A stretch of 45,853 bases of DNA from Helicobacteraceae bacterium (lineage in GTDB: Bacteria; Campylobacterota; Campylobacteria; Campylobacterales; Sulfurimonadaceae): NCBI GenBank assembly GCA_026988515.1, contig JALSLA010000059.1:1-45853 (forward strand), read 5' to 3'. Numbering within the stretch: the first letter of the stretch is position 1; every line of letters begins with the position of its first letter. Shown here one piece after another: positions 20,081-28,998 of this stretch. Position numbers and translations under genes: made by a program. The notes beneath the pieces were generated by a model. The model did not search any database, had not been told where the DNA came from, and saw only the letters and a list, made by a program, of their open reading frames with translations.

Positions 20081-20658
20081 ATAAAAGTTCCTTCATCATT
20101 AACTTTTTGCCATATACTTTTTTTGGTATTGTAGCGTTTAATTATTTTTGCCGGATTTCCAACAGCAACGGAAAAGTCTGGAATATCATGGGTTACTACG
20201 GCATTGGCACCAATAATGCACTGTTTCCCAATTGAAGAACCAAGTACAGAGACGTTTTCACCTAGCCATGATCCTTCGCCTATTGTAATGGGTTTAGTTG
20301 CAGAAACTCCTTGTTCTCTAATAGGTATTGTAATGCTTGAAAAGTTGTGAGTGCTGTCACTAATAAACACTTTATCGGCTATAAGTACCGACTCTTCAAT
20401 GACTATTTTTTTAATAGACACAATATGGAAAAAGTGCCCAATTTCGCAATTTGACTTAATAATTAGTTGTGAATTGTCTCCGGCGTATAGCCATGCCATA
20501 TCGCGAATAACAATTTTACTGCCCAATGAAATATTTTTAATACCGTCAATTCGTAAGACTCGGTAGATTCTGTTGTCACCCCCACAGCTTCTAAAAAAAT
20601 TTTTATAAAAGGAAAAATTGACAATACTAAGGAAGTTAATGAATTTTCTAGTCAGCAT
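20077..20658 (-). CDS. Left-handed beta-helix O-acyltransferase (hexapeptide repeat family)
   Basis: 193 residues. Hexapeptide-type turns run through the middle (SNCEIGHFFHIVSIKKIVIE, then VLIADKVFISDSTHNF). The C-terminal part GEGSWLGENVSVLG and IGANAVVTHDIPDFSVAVG are the hallmarks of the WbbJ/Maa acetyltransferase group, with the His in DSTHNF as a candidate catalytic residue. It should transfer an acetyl or other acyl group from acyl-CoA to a sugar hydroxyl in the cytoplasm. In this operon it would be a third kind of decoration next to sulfate and pyruvate. It overlaps both neighbours (11 and 4 nt). Confidence 0.88.
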   Translation of the reverse strand: MLTRKFINFLSIVNFSFYKNFFRSCGGDNRIYRVLRIDGIKNISLGSKIVIRDMAWLYAGDNSQLIIKSNCEIGHFFHIVSIKKIVIEESVLIADKVFISDSTHNFSSITIPIREQGVSATKPITIGEGSWLGENVSVLGSSIGKQCIIGANAVVTHDIPDFSVAVGNPAKIIKRYNTKKSIWQKVNDEGTFI

Positions 20659-21550
20659 GAGTGTACCAATGTGATAGATCTCTATCTATAAGTTTTTCTA
20701 ATTTTTTTATATCATCGATAAAAAAAGGAAGTAAAAACTGTGCTTCTTCTTGTGGAATTTTTTCTTTATTTTTTTGAAAAAAGAGGTTTTTAAGTGCATT
20801 TCTATATTTTTCAGGTACAAAGTTTAATTGAATACCAAAGCGATTTCTTATATAGTTGATGTATTGTAGTGGTTTGTTTTTTGGTACTACGGTTTCATTA
20901 TGTCTTTTAGTATAGTCAACAGCAGTAATGTTGTCTATGTTTAAAAAAGCATAAATGTCTCCCATAAATTGTTCAGGACTTTTTATTAGGTCATCATACA
21001 AACATACATGTACATTCGAAAAAGACTCTATATATGCTTTGACTTGATTGTAGTACAAGCCCATATCTTTGTAAAACCAAAATGAGTTATATTTTTTTTC
21101 TTTTTTTTCATCTTCTTTGTTGAGCGCCTCTTCAAAGCTTAAAAATTCAATATTTGACTGATACTTATAGTTTGAAAATGCTCTTTTGACAGGATCTCGT
21201 AATACAATAATAATAGGAACGTCTCCTAGTTTTTCTTTAATTTTTGGTATGACGGTATTATGATGGTATAAATATTGTATGCTTGCATCTCCAAACATGG
21301 TAGCTCTTGAATCAGCTTGTTTATAAAGATCTACATATGCATTCCAGTCTAGAACAGAACTTTCCATAAGGTAATTAAACATAGGGTCTTCTTTGCTAAC
21401 TTCTTCAAAAACATCATGTAAAAAATATCTTGGTTCTTTTAGTTCCGGTATAAATACTTCAGGGTGACTAGTTAAATATTTAGCGACAGAAGAGGTGCCT
21501 GCTTTGGCGGTACCCACTATGAGAAAGTTTGGTAACTTTGTAATTTTCAA
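20648..21550 (-). CDS. Sulfotransferase, heparan-sulfate-type
   Basis: 300 residues. The 5'-PSB loop is NFLIVGTAKAGTSSVAKYL near residues 8-26, followed by LTSHPEVFIPELKEPRYF, the usual continuation in bacterial and Golgi-type sulfotransferases. The 3'-phosphate site is VPIIIVLRDPVKRAFSNYKY. EEALNKEDEKK and LCLYDDLIKSP-like segments also match the family. It should sulfate a sugar using PAPS. It belongs to a different branch from the sulfotransferase at 16982-17824, so two positions may be sulfated. There is no signal peptide. It overlaps the flippase gene upstream by 4 nt. Confidence 0.92.
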   Translation of the reverse strand: MKITKLPNFLIVGTAKAGTSSVAKYLTSHPEVFIPELKEPRYFLHDVFEEVSKEDPMFNYLMESSVLDWNAYVDLYKQADSRATMFGDASIQYLYHHNTVIPKIKEKLGDVPIIIVLRDPVKRAFSNYKYQSNIEFLSFEEALNKEDEKKEKKYNSFWFYKDMGLYYNQVKAYIESFSNVHVCLYDDLIKSPEQFMGDIYAFLNIDNITAVDYTKRHNETVVPKNKPLQYINYIRNRFGIQLNFVPEKYRNALKNLFFQKNKEKIPQEEAQFLLPFFIDDIKKLEKLIDRDLSHWYTHAD

Positions 21551-22884
21551 GATAATCTCCTTAAAAAACTGGGAACAAAGTATGTGGTATAGCCTAAATG
21601 CACTTTAACATAATAAGCTGCACTGATATTAGCAAGTATTGCACAGACCATCGATGCAAAAGCAGCGCCATTGATGCCATAGAGAGGTATAAGCAAATAG
21701 TTTAAAGCAATAGAAACAAGCATGCTAATCACAACAATATTTCTTAAAATTTTTTGATGCCCTGTCATATTTAGAAAGATACCGACTGATCCTGTGGCAG
21801 CATTAATGAGCTGACCTAAAATTAGCAACAAAAGAGCTACACTTCCTGCTATAAACTCTTTTCCAAATAAACTTAAAATAGCAGTATTGAAAAGAACAGC
21901 TACAGCAGCTATGAGCAACGAAGAAAAAAAGATTATTTTTGTAGATTGGTGAATAACCTGCTGAAGCGAATGGTATTCTTTAGCCCAGAATAGCTCTGAA
22001 AACTTAGGTGCTGAAATTGTATTGACAACCATTAAAACCAGACTTATGAGCATAGATATTTTTAAAGCAACACTAAAAATCCCTACCTGATCTGTTGTTG
22101 AATAAATTTGTAAAAAAACTAGTGCGATGTTCCCCATAAAAAAAGTAGATAGTGATGTTATGAGCATTGGGAAAGAAGTTTCAATAAGCTCTGTTTTGGA
22201 GAAATCGCCGTTGGTTTTTAATGTAATAGTAGTTAATTTTTTGTAAATAAAGTACAAAGAGACAAGACAAGTAAAGACTATGGCAATAAAAAGAGAGTAT
22301 AAAGGAAGCGTGGTGTTTGAAAAATAGATACTGAGAATAAATAAGAAAAGGAGATTGACAATAGGTCGATGTACACTCCTTAAAAATTCTGAAATTTTTA
22401 AATTTTTTAATCCTCGAATGTATTCAACATTAACATTGGTAATGGCAAAAAAAGGTATTATAAAGGAGGCAATTTTCAAGGCATCACAATAGGTTGAGTT
22501 CTGAAAAATATGCAGAGCGATATAGTCAGACAATAAAAACAAGACAGCAGAAAGAGTAATTGATACAGGAACGGTGATCTCTAAGACATATTTATATAAA
22601 AGTTTTAGTTTTTGATGATGATTTTCTTGATTAAACTGACCGACATAACGCAATATGGACATATCCATTCCCATAGTAGAGAGCATTGCTAAGAAAGTAA
22701 TAACAGCTAAGGTTAGGCTGTAAATGCCAATACCTTCTGCGCCAAACTGTTTAGAGATAACCAGCACAACCAGATATCCAAGAAGCATGCCTCCCATTTT
22801 TAATGCAAATGTAACGGCACTTCCAGAAATAATTTCTTTTAAGTTGTTGTCGCTACTGAGCTTTGCTTTGAGTTTCGTTATCAT
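21547..22884 (-). CDS. Wzx-like oligosaccharide flippase (second in window)
   Basis: 445 residues, almost entirely hydrophobic, with about 12-14 membrane segments. SGSAVTFALKMGGMLLGYLV and KQFGAEGIGIYSLTLAVITF at the N-terminus are typical of the MVF/RfbX exporter family, and YGINGAAFASMVCAILANI near the C-terminus is the matching repeat. It should flip the lipid-linked repeat unit to the periplasm. A further flippase sits at 25828-27129 in the same operon, with only one polymerase candidate. Either two glycans are exported or one copy has a changed role. Confidence 0.85.
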   Translation of the reverse strand: MITKLKAKLSSDNNLKEIISGSAVTFALKMGGMLLGYLVVLVISKQFGAEGIGIYSLTLAVITFLAMLSTMGMDMSILRYVGQFNQENHHQKLKLLYKYVLEITVPVSITLSAVLFLLSDYIALHIFQNSTYCDALKIASFIIPFFAITNVNVEYIRGLKNLKISEFLRSVHRPIVNLLFLFILSIYFSNTTLPLYSLFIAIVFTCLVSLYFIYKKLTTITLKTNGDFSKTELIETSFPMLITSLSTFFMGNIALVFLQIYSTTDQVGIFSVALKISMLISLVLMVVNTISAPKFSELFWAKEYHSLQQVIHQSTKIIFFSSLLIAAVAVLFNTAILSLFGKEFIAGSVALLLLILGQLINAATGSVGIFLNMTGHQKILRNIVVISMLVSIALNYLLIPLYGINGAAFASMVCAILANISAAYYVKVHLGYTTYFVPSFLRRLS

Positions 22885-22888
22885 TGTT

Positions 22889-23647
22889 TTATGAATCTTT
22901 ATGGTTTAAATAATCAAGATAGGTCGCATACAATTTAGCCTTAAAGCCCTCATCATAGCTTGCAGGCGTGTTAAGATTTTTGAACTCATCAAGATAGTCG
23001 ACAACATCACCCAATGTAGTGTCATAGGTAATTTTAGGTTTGCAGTAACAGTCTGTAGTGCTGTCATGTTGAGTATTTAAACAATCTATGAACTCATCAA
23101 CCAGGTCTTGTACATAAACGTAAGTCATTGGAATGCTTCTGTCAAAAACAACAATCTCTTTGTTATGAATGCTATTGTAAAGCCATGTAGAGATGACGGA
23201 GTTATAGTTTGGTTTGCACCCTTCGCCAAATACATGAGGAAGCCGGTAGATCCATACGGGTACGTTATTGCGCTTTCCGTATTCTTCAAGATAGATTTCG
23301 GCCTCTCTTTTGCTGGTGCCGTAGGCGTTTTTTTGCAGCTCTGCATGAATAGAAGATGCCATAAGAAACGGAATAGAGAGTTGTTTTTTTTCAATAACAT
23401 GTATAATGTCTTTGGTGAGTCCGGCATTACCCTTGAAAAACTCTTCGTCATTGCTTTTGGGATAAACTTTGCCAGCAAGGTGATAGATAAACTCAATGCT
23501 TCCTATGATTTTTTCAAGATCTTGGAACGTATGATTCCGGTTGAATTCTACAATATTAATATTGTTAAAACGGGTAAGTTTTGTTAGTAGGTTTGATCCT
23601 AAAAAACCTTTTGCCCCGGCTATTAAAATGTTTTTTTTATATTTCAT
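22889..23647 (-). CDS. CapF/FnlB-like NAD(P)-dependent sugar reductase lacking the cupin domain
   Basis: 252 residues. The SDR Rossmann motif is GAKGFLGSNLL, followed by YHLAGKVYPKS. YGTSKREAE holds the Tyr-x3-Lys pair. IYRLPHVFGEGCKPNYNSVI is close to the CapF/WbjC/FnlB signature for the reductase that makes 6-deoxy-L-talose intermediates on the way to N-acetyl-L-fucosamine. Full CapF is about 370 residues with a C-terminal cupin; here the protein ends right after YATYLDYLNHKDS, where the cupin would begin. FnlA- and FnlC-type partners are not in the window. It may therefore be a stand-alone reductase with another substrate. The downstream gene is the flippase, 4 nt away. Confidence 0.72.
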   Translation of the reverse strand: MKYKKNILIAGAKGFLGSNLLTKLTRFNNINIVEFNRNHTFQDLEKIIGSIEFIYHLAGKVYPKSNDEEFFKGNAGLTKDIIHVIEKKQLSIPFLMASSIHAELQKNAYGTSKREAEIYLEEYGKRNNVPVWIYRLPHVFGEGCKPNYNSVISTWLYNSIHNKEIVVFDRSIPMTYVYVQDLVDEFIDCLNTQHDSTTDCYCKPKITYDTTLGDVVDYLDEFKNLNTPASYDEGFKAKLYATYLDYLNHKDS

Positions 23648-23724
23648 GCTACAATGCAGAGGGTATCTGGAAGATGTACCATGATAAGCAAGGAAACAAA
23701 GAAAAATTCATATAATATCTATGC

Positions 23725-24840
23725 TTATGTAGATTTTGAATTAACTAAAGACTTGTCTAAATAAGACCATGTTGCGTCTCTTAGTTGTTTAAGGTTCTGG
23801 CTTGCTTTTTCAAAACTTACAGAGGTGTTAAGTATGCGATCTAGATTTTTGTTATCTAAGATTAAGCGATCGTCAAGTCCGACGTTTGCTAAAAAATTTT
23901 GCATTCTATTTAAACCACTTTCAGGTTTTATGGCAATAAAAGGTATTTCAAAGTTGACAGAAAAGGCAGTACCATGAAATGAGTTGGTAATAATAAAAGA
24001 AGCTTGAGAGAGAAGTTCAATATATTCTTTTGGTCCAGCATCTTGAATATGTTTATCGGAAGGATAACCCAAAAAAGGATCTTGGTCAATCACTACTGTT
24101 TTTAAGCCTAGCATTTTTGAAACTTTATTTACAACTGTACGAACAAATTCATCTTTTTTTAGAGTATATACGAAAACATAAGGAGGAGTTTTATTTGTTT
24201 GATTAATATTTAAAAGGCCAAGCCAATCGGATTTGTTTAGCATTAAAGTAGGGTCTAGTACAGTAAAAATTTCCCTATTTTCCAATAGGCTGCTTATAAA
24301 TTTCCCAGTATTTTTTTCTCTTACTGACAAGCAAGAGAATGAATCGAAATATTTTTTTAGTAGTTCTTTCTCATGTTTTGAGAATCGGTATCCTCCTGCG
24401 CTAGATGCAAAGGAGACTTTTTTCTTTTCTGCTACAAAGTCTAAAAAGTAGGCGCTGTCAAAGCCATCTATAATTTTAGGGTTCCATATTTGATCACTGC
24501 CACAAACAAAAACATCATAAATTGATTCAAGCTCTTTTAGGTCTTGTATACTATTGCAGGGTTGTGTTAAATTAAAAGAATTAATGATGAATTTTTTAAA
24601 TTTTTTCAACAACCTATATCTAGGAAGCAATCTAAAAAAATCTTTACCCATTCTTAAAAAATCACGAGGCTTTAATCCGTATCGAATCACTCTCATCGTT
24701 TTATCCAAATGAGGTGTTTTATAGTCTATAATTGAAACTTCTCCATACTTAGATAAGACTTTGTGCGATGCTAGTGCTTGCAGCATACCACCATAACTAT
24801 TTGCCCAATGTATAGTAATTAATGCAATTTTTATGCTCAT
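23725..24840 (-). CDS. Polysaccharide pyruvyltransferase (CsaB family)
   Basis: 371 residues. The family marks are ITIHWANSYGGMLQALAS at the N-terminus, FVCGSDQIWNPKIIDGFD, KKVSFASSAGG, SVREKNTG, VLDPTLML, and the C-terminal SQASFIITNSFHGTAFSVNF, which carries the conserved SFH motif. Enzymes of this family move the enolpyruvyl group of PEP to a sugar to make a cyclic pyruvate ketal, adding negative charge. The acceptor is probably a hexose of the repeat unit. A 77-nt gap at 23648-23724 separates it from the CapF-like gene. One nucleotide separates it from the nitroreductase stop, so the two are likely co-translated. Confidence 0.9.
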   Translation of the reverse strand: MSIKIALITIHWANSYGGMLQALASHKVLSKYGEVSIIDYKTPHLDKTMRVIRYGLKPRDFLRMGKDFFRLLPRYRLLKKFKKFIINSFNLTQPCNSIQDLKELESIYDVFVCGSDQIWNPKIIDGFDSAYFLDFVAEKKKVSFASSAGGYRFSKHEKELLKKYFDSFSCLSVREKNTGKFISSLLENREIFTVLDPTLMLNKSDWLGLLNINQTNKTPPYVFVYTLKKDEFVRTVVNKVSKMLGLKTVVIDQDPFLGYPSDKHIQDAGPKEYIELLSQASFIITNSFHGTAFSVNFEIPFIAIKPESGLNRMQNFLANVGLDDRLILDNKNLDRILNTSVSFEKASQNLKQLRDATWSYLDKSLVNSKST

Positions 24841-24841
24841 A

Positions 24842-25831
24842 TTATCTCTCCCTTATTTGAGTATATATTTCATCCAATGGTCTTCTTGCGGAAGCACATG
24901 TAATATTGCTTGCATCTGGATATCCTATTGCCAGGAGCATTACAATGGTGTGGTGAGGACAAATATCAACTTCTTTTCTTAGTAGTCTATCTTGTGAAGG
25001 TGGAGTACTCCAGTTTAATGGGCATGTTGCAATACCAAGAGCATGGAAAGCGTAGATTAATGACATTGAGAACATTCCTCCGTCAATCCAGTATTCATAG
25101 TGTTCTTCGGCAAGAAAAAAAGCTTTTAAGTCTATGGAAATAATCATTAAATTTGGAATCTTTTCCCCAAAAGGCTTGTTGCCAGATTGGTATTTTAAAA
25201 TAGTGTCTTTCACGCACTTGTTATTTGTGTGGTAAATATGCCATGGTTGACGATTGCAGACAGATGGAGTTTTCATGGCAAGCTTAACAGCCCTTGAAAT
25301 AATTTCATTGGGAACAATAGCATCTTTAAATTCCCTTAAAGAATATCTGGAGAAGAAAAAGGCTTCCGGATTTTCTAAAATACCTTGTTGATATTCTTTT
25401 TGGTTGAGCTTTATTGCACCATGCTTGTCTGTCGAATTAAATTGTATTGTTTTTAGTTCTTGTTTTATTTGTTTTGACTTTTCGTGCTCTCTATTTTCTG
25501 GAAGGTTTATGAAGGTTTCTAAAACTTGTTTTGCAGCTTTATCATGATAGCCGACATTATTATATTTATTGGCTATTTTTAGCAAATCTAATAATTTATA
25601 AGCATTTTTCCATCCTGAATCAGCATTTCTGTTTTTATAACTCATGCTTTTTTCTAAAGCATGATAAACCAATACGGAAAAATAGTTTCTTTGTTCTGCA
25701 TCCTTCATATTGTTGCGCCAACCGCTATACAAAACAAAGCGTTTAAAATCATAGGTAAAACCAATAAATAATTTATAAAATTTATAAAAATCTTTTATAT
25801 AAGGTCTAATGTGTTTCCATATAAACTTCAT
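24842..25831 (-). CDS. Nitroreductase-family flavoprotein with an N-terminal extension
   Basis: 329 residues. The C-terminal two-thirds is a nitroreductase domain: FFFSRYSLREFKD (the S-x-R-x-F FMN entry motif), AMKTPSVCNRQPWHIY, and the late stretch GIATCPLNWSTPP. The first 150 residues or so are an extension with no motif I recognise. Nitroreductase-like genes of this length occur next to pyruvyltransferases in exopolysaccharide loci. Here it lies directly upstream of one with a 1-nt gap. The reaction in glycan synthesis is unknown to me; a reduction or oxidation of a sugar or lipid intermediate is possible. It overlaps the flippase upstream by 4 nt. Confidence 0.85.
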   Translation of the reverse strand: MKFIWKHIRPYIKDFYKFYKLFIGFTYDFKRFVLYSGWRNNMKDAEQRNYFSVLVYHALEKSMSYKNRNADSGWKNAYKLLDLLKIANKYNNVGYHDKAAKQVLETFINLPENREHEKSKQIKQELKTIQFNSTDKHGAIKLNQKEYQQGILENPEAFFFSRYSLREFKDAIVPNEIISRAVKLAMKTPSVCNRQPWHIYHTNNKCVKDTILKYQSGNKPFGEKIPNLMIISIDLKAFFLAEEHYEYWIDGGMFSMSLIYAFHALGIATCPLNWSTPPSQDRLLRKEVDICPHHTIVMLLAIGYPDASNITCASARRPLDEIYTQIRER

Positions 25832-27129
25832 TTTTGTCCTTTTAATATTTCTGTTTTCTTGGAAAAAACAATATTCTCTGATGCATAGTAGTAGAGTAAT
25901 AATAGAATAATATTACTAACAACAGTTGATATGGCTGCTCCAGTTATTCCAAATTTTGGAATTAAAAAGAGATTTAAAACAATATTAAGCAGTGCTACTA
26001 GCCCCATATATTTAACTTTTTTCTTCATATAGGACTGAGTTACCAAGGTGGCGCCCGTACTGTGTGCCACAAATACAAAGGGTATTGATATTGCCAATAT
26101 ATTCAAAACAGCAATTGCATTTTCATATTTAGCGCCAAACAAAAATACAACTGCCCATGAAGATAATGACCAAATTAACAACATTGCAGTTATCCCAAAA
26201 ATTAGCATTATAAAATTACCTTTGCGATAGACCATGTAAAACTTTTCTTTGTCATGATTTGCCCAGCGATGAAGTTTTGGCAAAAGATACTTTTGATAGA
26301 TTACCCCTGGAAAAAGAAGTGTTGCCATTATAATAGTGAATGCTACATTATATATGCCTGATGCAGCATCATTTATCATATACTTTATTAAAATTAAATC
26401 ACTTTGATAGTAGACTAAATAAAAAAAAGTAGCTAGACCAAATGGCCAAGTGTTTTTTACTACAGAAGTAATGCTTAAAGAATTATGCAGGATAGGTTGC
26501 GCCAAACCATGTCCTTTTAGTAAAAACCCATCTTTTAACATCTTTCTCAGCTGAAGTATAGAGAGAAATGAAAATAAAACCCCAGTAAATGCATATATAA
26601 AAGCAACCGCTTCTGGAGTCATGGAGTCGGTGAACAAATATGCCAATAAACTGATCAAGAACAGCCTTGTTATATGTGGTGATAGTTGCCAAGCAGAAAA
26701 ATTAATATAGCGCTCCTCTAGTTGAAGCTTACTGCTTACTAACCCAATCGATACTTGACCAAGAATATGAAAAGATAAAACTAAAATTAAAGTTTGTGTT
26801 ACTTTGTCATGGTTTCCAAAGAGAGCCCATGCTCCAAGTGTAGCTATTACAGAAAGTGTAGAAATCAATACAAAATGAAAAGATGGGATTAGCCATCTTT
26901 TGGCATTCCATCCTTCCTCACCATAAAGTTTTAGCCATAGTTGCGATACTCCAAAGCCAGCGAGAGGCGAAGCTAGCACAACGGTTGCTAAAGTTGCTGA
27001 AAAGACTCCGAAGCTCGCTATTTCTAAGTTGCGAGCAAGGATGACCTGCGTTAAAAAGGCGAAGAAAGCACCTATCAGTGATCCAAATGACAACAATACC
27101 ATTGATACAATAGCATTTTTTTTAGGCAT
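25828..27129 (-). CDS. Wzx-like oligosaccharide flippase (third in window)
   Basis: 433 residues with about 12 hydrophobic segments. SLIGAFFAFLTQVILARNL and ASFGVFSATLATVVLASPL at the N-terminus and FGITGAAISTVVSNIILLL near the C-terminus are the usual paired motifs of the polysaccharide transport family. It should flip a lipid-linked oligosaccharide. It overlaps rfbB by 8 nt and the nitroreductase gene by 4 nt, so it appears to be expressed with both. It differs clearly from the flippase at 21547-22884. Confidence 0.87.
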   Translation of the reverse strand: MPKKNAIVSMVLLSFGSLIGAFFAFLTQVILARNLEIASFGVFSATLATVVLASPLAGFGVSQLWLKLYGEEGWNAKRWLIPSFHFVLISTLSVIATLGAWALFGNHDKVTQTLILVLSFHILGQVSIGLVSSKLQLEERYINFSAWQLSPHITRLFLISLLAYLFTDSMTPEAVAFIYAFTGVLFSFLSILQLRKMLKDGFLLKGHGLAQPILHNSLSITSVVKNTWPFGLATFFYLVYYQSDLILIKYMINDAASGIYNVAFTIIMATLLFPGVIYQKYLLPKLHRWANHDKEKFYMVYRKGNFIMLIFGITAMLLIWSLSSWAVVFLFGAKYENAIAVLNILAISIPFVFVAHSTGATLVTQSYMKKKVKYMGLVALLNIVLNLFLIPKFGITGAAISTVVSNIILLLLYYYASENIVFSKKTEILKGQK

Positions 27130-28129
27130 ATTTATTCAAATACCACTCAATAGTCTTAACAATACCGCTGTCGAAGTTCTCATCGGCACTCCAGCCAAGT
27201 TCGGTCTCCAGCTTGGTGGCGTCTATGGCATAGCGACGGTCATGTCCTGCTCTGTCTTCTACAAAGGTAATGAGCTCTTTGTAGCTTTTTTCTTGCGGTA
27301 CACGGTCGTCCAAAATGGTGCAAATGGTATTGACAATTTGTAAATTGGTGCGTTCGTTCCGTCCGCCGATATTATAAACGTTACCCTCTTTTCCGGTATG
27401 ATATACCAGATCGATTCCTTTGCAGTGATCAAGCACATAGAGCCAGTCACGAACGTTTTTCCCGTCACCGTAAATAGGGATGCTCTCACCGGCAAGCGCT
27501 TTACGAATTATGGTCGGAATGAGTTTTTCGTCATGTTGCTTGGGGCCGTAGTTGTTAGAACAGTTGGTAATGACGGTGTTCATGCCATATGTCTCTTGGT
27601 AGGCCCTTACGATCATATCGCTCGATGCCTTGCTGGCTGAATAGGGTGAGTTGGGCGCGTAAGGAGTCTCTTCCGTAAAAAGATCGGTCTCATTAAGCGT
27701 GCCGTAAACTTCGTCGGTGCTAATGTGATGGAAGCGACACTCCTCATAGCCAGATTTACATGTAAACGGTTTGTCCATCCAGTATTTGTAAGCAACATCA
27801 ATAAGGGTAAAGGTGCCGTTGACATTGGTTTCAATAAAAATACCGGGATTTTTTATGGAGTTGTCAACATGGCTTTCGGCAGCAAAGTGAATGACCCCCT
27901 GAATATTGTACTCATTAAAAATATATTCAACAAGTTCCCGATTGCAGATATTGCCGCGAATAAATTTGTAGCGCGGGTGATTGTCGCACTCTTTTAAATT
28001 ACTAAGATCTCCCGCATAGGTCAATAGATCTAAGTTTATCAGGGAATAGTCGGAATATTTTTCTAAAAAATAAGGAACAAAATTGCTGCCGATAAATCCT
28101 GCACACCCTGTTACTAAAATGGTTTTCAT
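27122..28129 (-). CDS. rfbB: dTDP-glucose 4,6-dehydratase
   Basis: 335 residues, standard for RmlB/RfbB. It has VTGCAGFIGSNFVPYFLEKY for NAD binding, HFAAESHVDNSI, HISTDEVYG with the catalytic Thr-Asp-Glu, and PYSASKASSD with the active-site Tyr and Lys. NCSNNYGPKQHDEKLIP and GDGKNVRDWLYVLDH are also diagnostic. It dehydrates dTDP-glucose to the 4-keto-6-deoxy sugar, the second step of dTDP-L-rhamnose synthesis. Gene order is rfbA-rfbC-rfbD-rfbB in the direction of transcription. From here to the left the DNA becomes visibly more A+T-rich, so this may mark the boundary of the variable cassette. Confidence 0.96.
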   Translation of the reverse strand: MKTILVTGCAGFIGSNFVPYFLEKYSDYSLINLDLLTYAGDLSNLKECDNHPRYKFIRGNICNRELVEYIFNEYNIQGVIHFAAESHVDNSIKNPGIFIETNVNGTFTLIDVAYKYWMDKPFTCKSGYEECRFHHISTDEVYGTLNETDLFTEETPYAPNSPYSASKASSDMIVRAYQETYGMNTVITNCSNNYGPKQHDEKLIPTIIRKALAGESIPIYGDGKNVRDWLYVLDHCKGIDLVYHTGKEGNVYNIGGRNERTNLQIVNTICTILDDRVPQEKSYKELITFVEDRAGHDRRYAIDATKLETELGWSADENFDSGIVKTIEWYLNKYA

Positions 28130-28998
28130 TGTTTTTTCACCTCAATTTGTTTTAAACACCGTTGTAAACTATCATGCCAATAAGGTATAACGATATTATA
28201 GTGGTTTTTTATTTTATTTTTATTTAATACGCCATAATTTGGGCGTTTTGCTGCAGTTGGATACTCCTTGCTTTCGATGGGATCTACACGGCATGAAATA
28301 TTTGAAAATTCAAATATGGCTTTTGTAAAATCGTACCAGGAGCAGACACCTTCATTGGAGTAGTGATAGATACTGACAGTTTCTTTGGGAATATGCGGAA
28401 GTATGTCTAAAATAAGCATTGCCAAGTCTGCGGCATAAGTCGGTGTGCCGATCTGATCATAAACAACATTGAGTGTATCGCGCTCTTTTCCCAATTTTAG
28501 CATGGTTTTTACGAAATTATTCCCAAAGCTTGAGTAGACCCAAGAGGTACGGATAATGATGCTGTTGCTCGGGTGAGCTCGAAGCAAAGCATTTTCTCCG
28601 TCGAGTTTGGTTTTTCCGTAAATTCCCTGAGGGTTTGTTGCATCACTTTCAATATAGGGCGTGCACGAGGTACCGTCAAATACATAGTCCGTTGAAATAT
28701 GAATTAATGAAATATGCTGTTTTGCAGCAACTTCAGCAAGGTATTGAACCGCTATATGGTTGATGGTGTCGGCACTTTGCTGCTCTTCCTCCGCTTTGTC
28801 AACCGCGGTATAAGCAGCGCAATTGATAATGTGCGTGATATTGTTGCGTTTACATGTAGATTCAACCGCTGCTTTATCGGTAATGTCAAGTGTTTCCCGA
28901 TCGGTAAAGAGAAAGCTAAATTGCGGGTAACTTTGGTGGAGTTCTTGAAGTTCAGACCCCAGTTGGCCACTGCTGCCGGTTACGAGAATATTAGGCAT
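28126..28998 (-). CDS. rfbD: dTDP-4-dehydrorhamnose reductase
   Basis: About 290 residues from ATG 28998, which puts the start just before [17 protein letters not shown], as is normal. An in-frame start at 29031 would add 11 residues and lengthen the overlap with rfbC. With ATG 28998 the overlap is 8 nt. Other marks are NCAAYTAVDKAEEE, HISTDYVFDGT, and YGKTKLDGEN with the catalytic Tyr-x3-Lys. It reduces dTDP-4-keto-L-rhamnose to dTDP-L-rhamnose with NADPH. The C-terminal YPTAAKRPNYGVLNK region is typical. Confidence 0.95.
   Translation of the reverse strand: MPNILVTGSSGQLGSELQELHQSYPQFSFLFTDRETLDITDKAAVESTCKRNNITHIINCAAYTAVDKAEEEQQSADTINHIAVQYLAEVAAKQHISLIHISTDYVFDGTSCTPYIESDATNPQGIYGKTKLDGENALLRAHPSNSIIIRTSWVYSSFGNNFVKTMLKLGKERDTLNVVYDQIGTPTYAADLAMLILDILPHIPKETVSIYHYSNEGVCSWYDFTKAIFEFSNISCRVDPIESKEYPTAAKRPNYGVLNKNKIKNHYNIVIPYWHDSLQRCLKQIEVKKQ

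Noticed and set aside
23108-23587. 159-codon + strand open frame
   Set aside because: It is antisense to the CapF-like reductase, whose motifs are clear, and has no recognisable domain or ribosome site.
14805-27129. Genomic island with mobile-element borders
   Set aside because: Base composition is lower in G+C than the right flank, but I see no integrase, transposase, tRNA or direct repeat at the edges. Exchange by homologous recombination is a simpler view.
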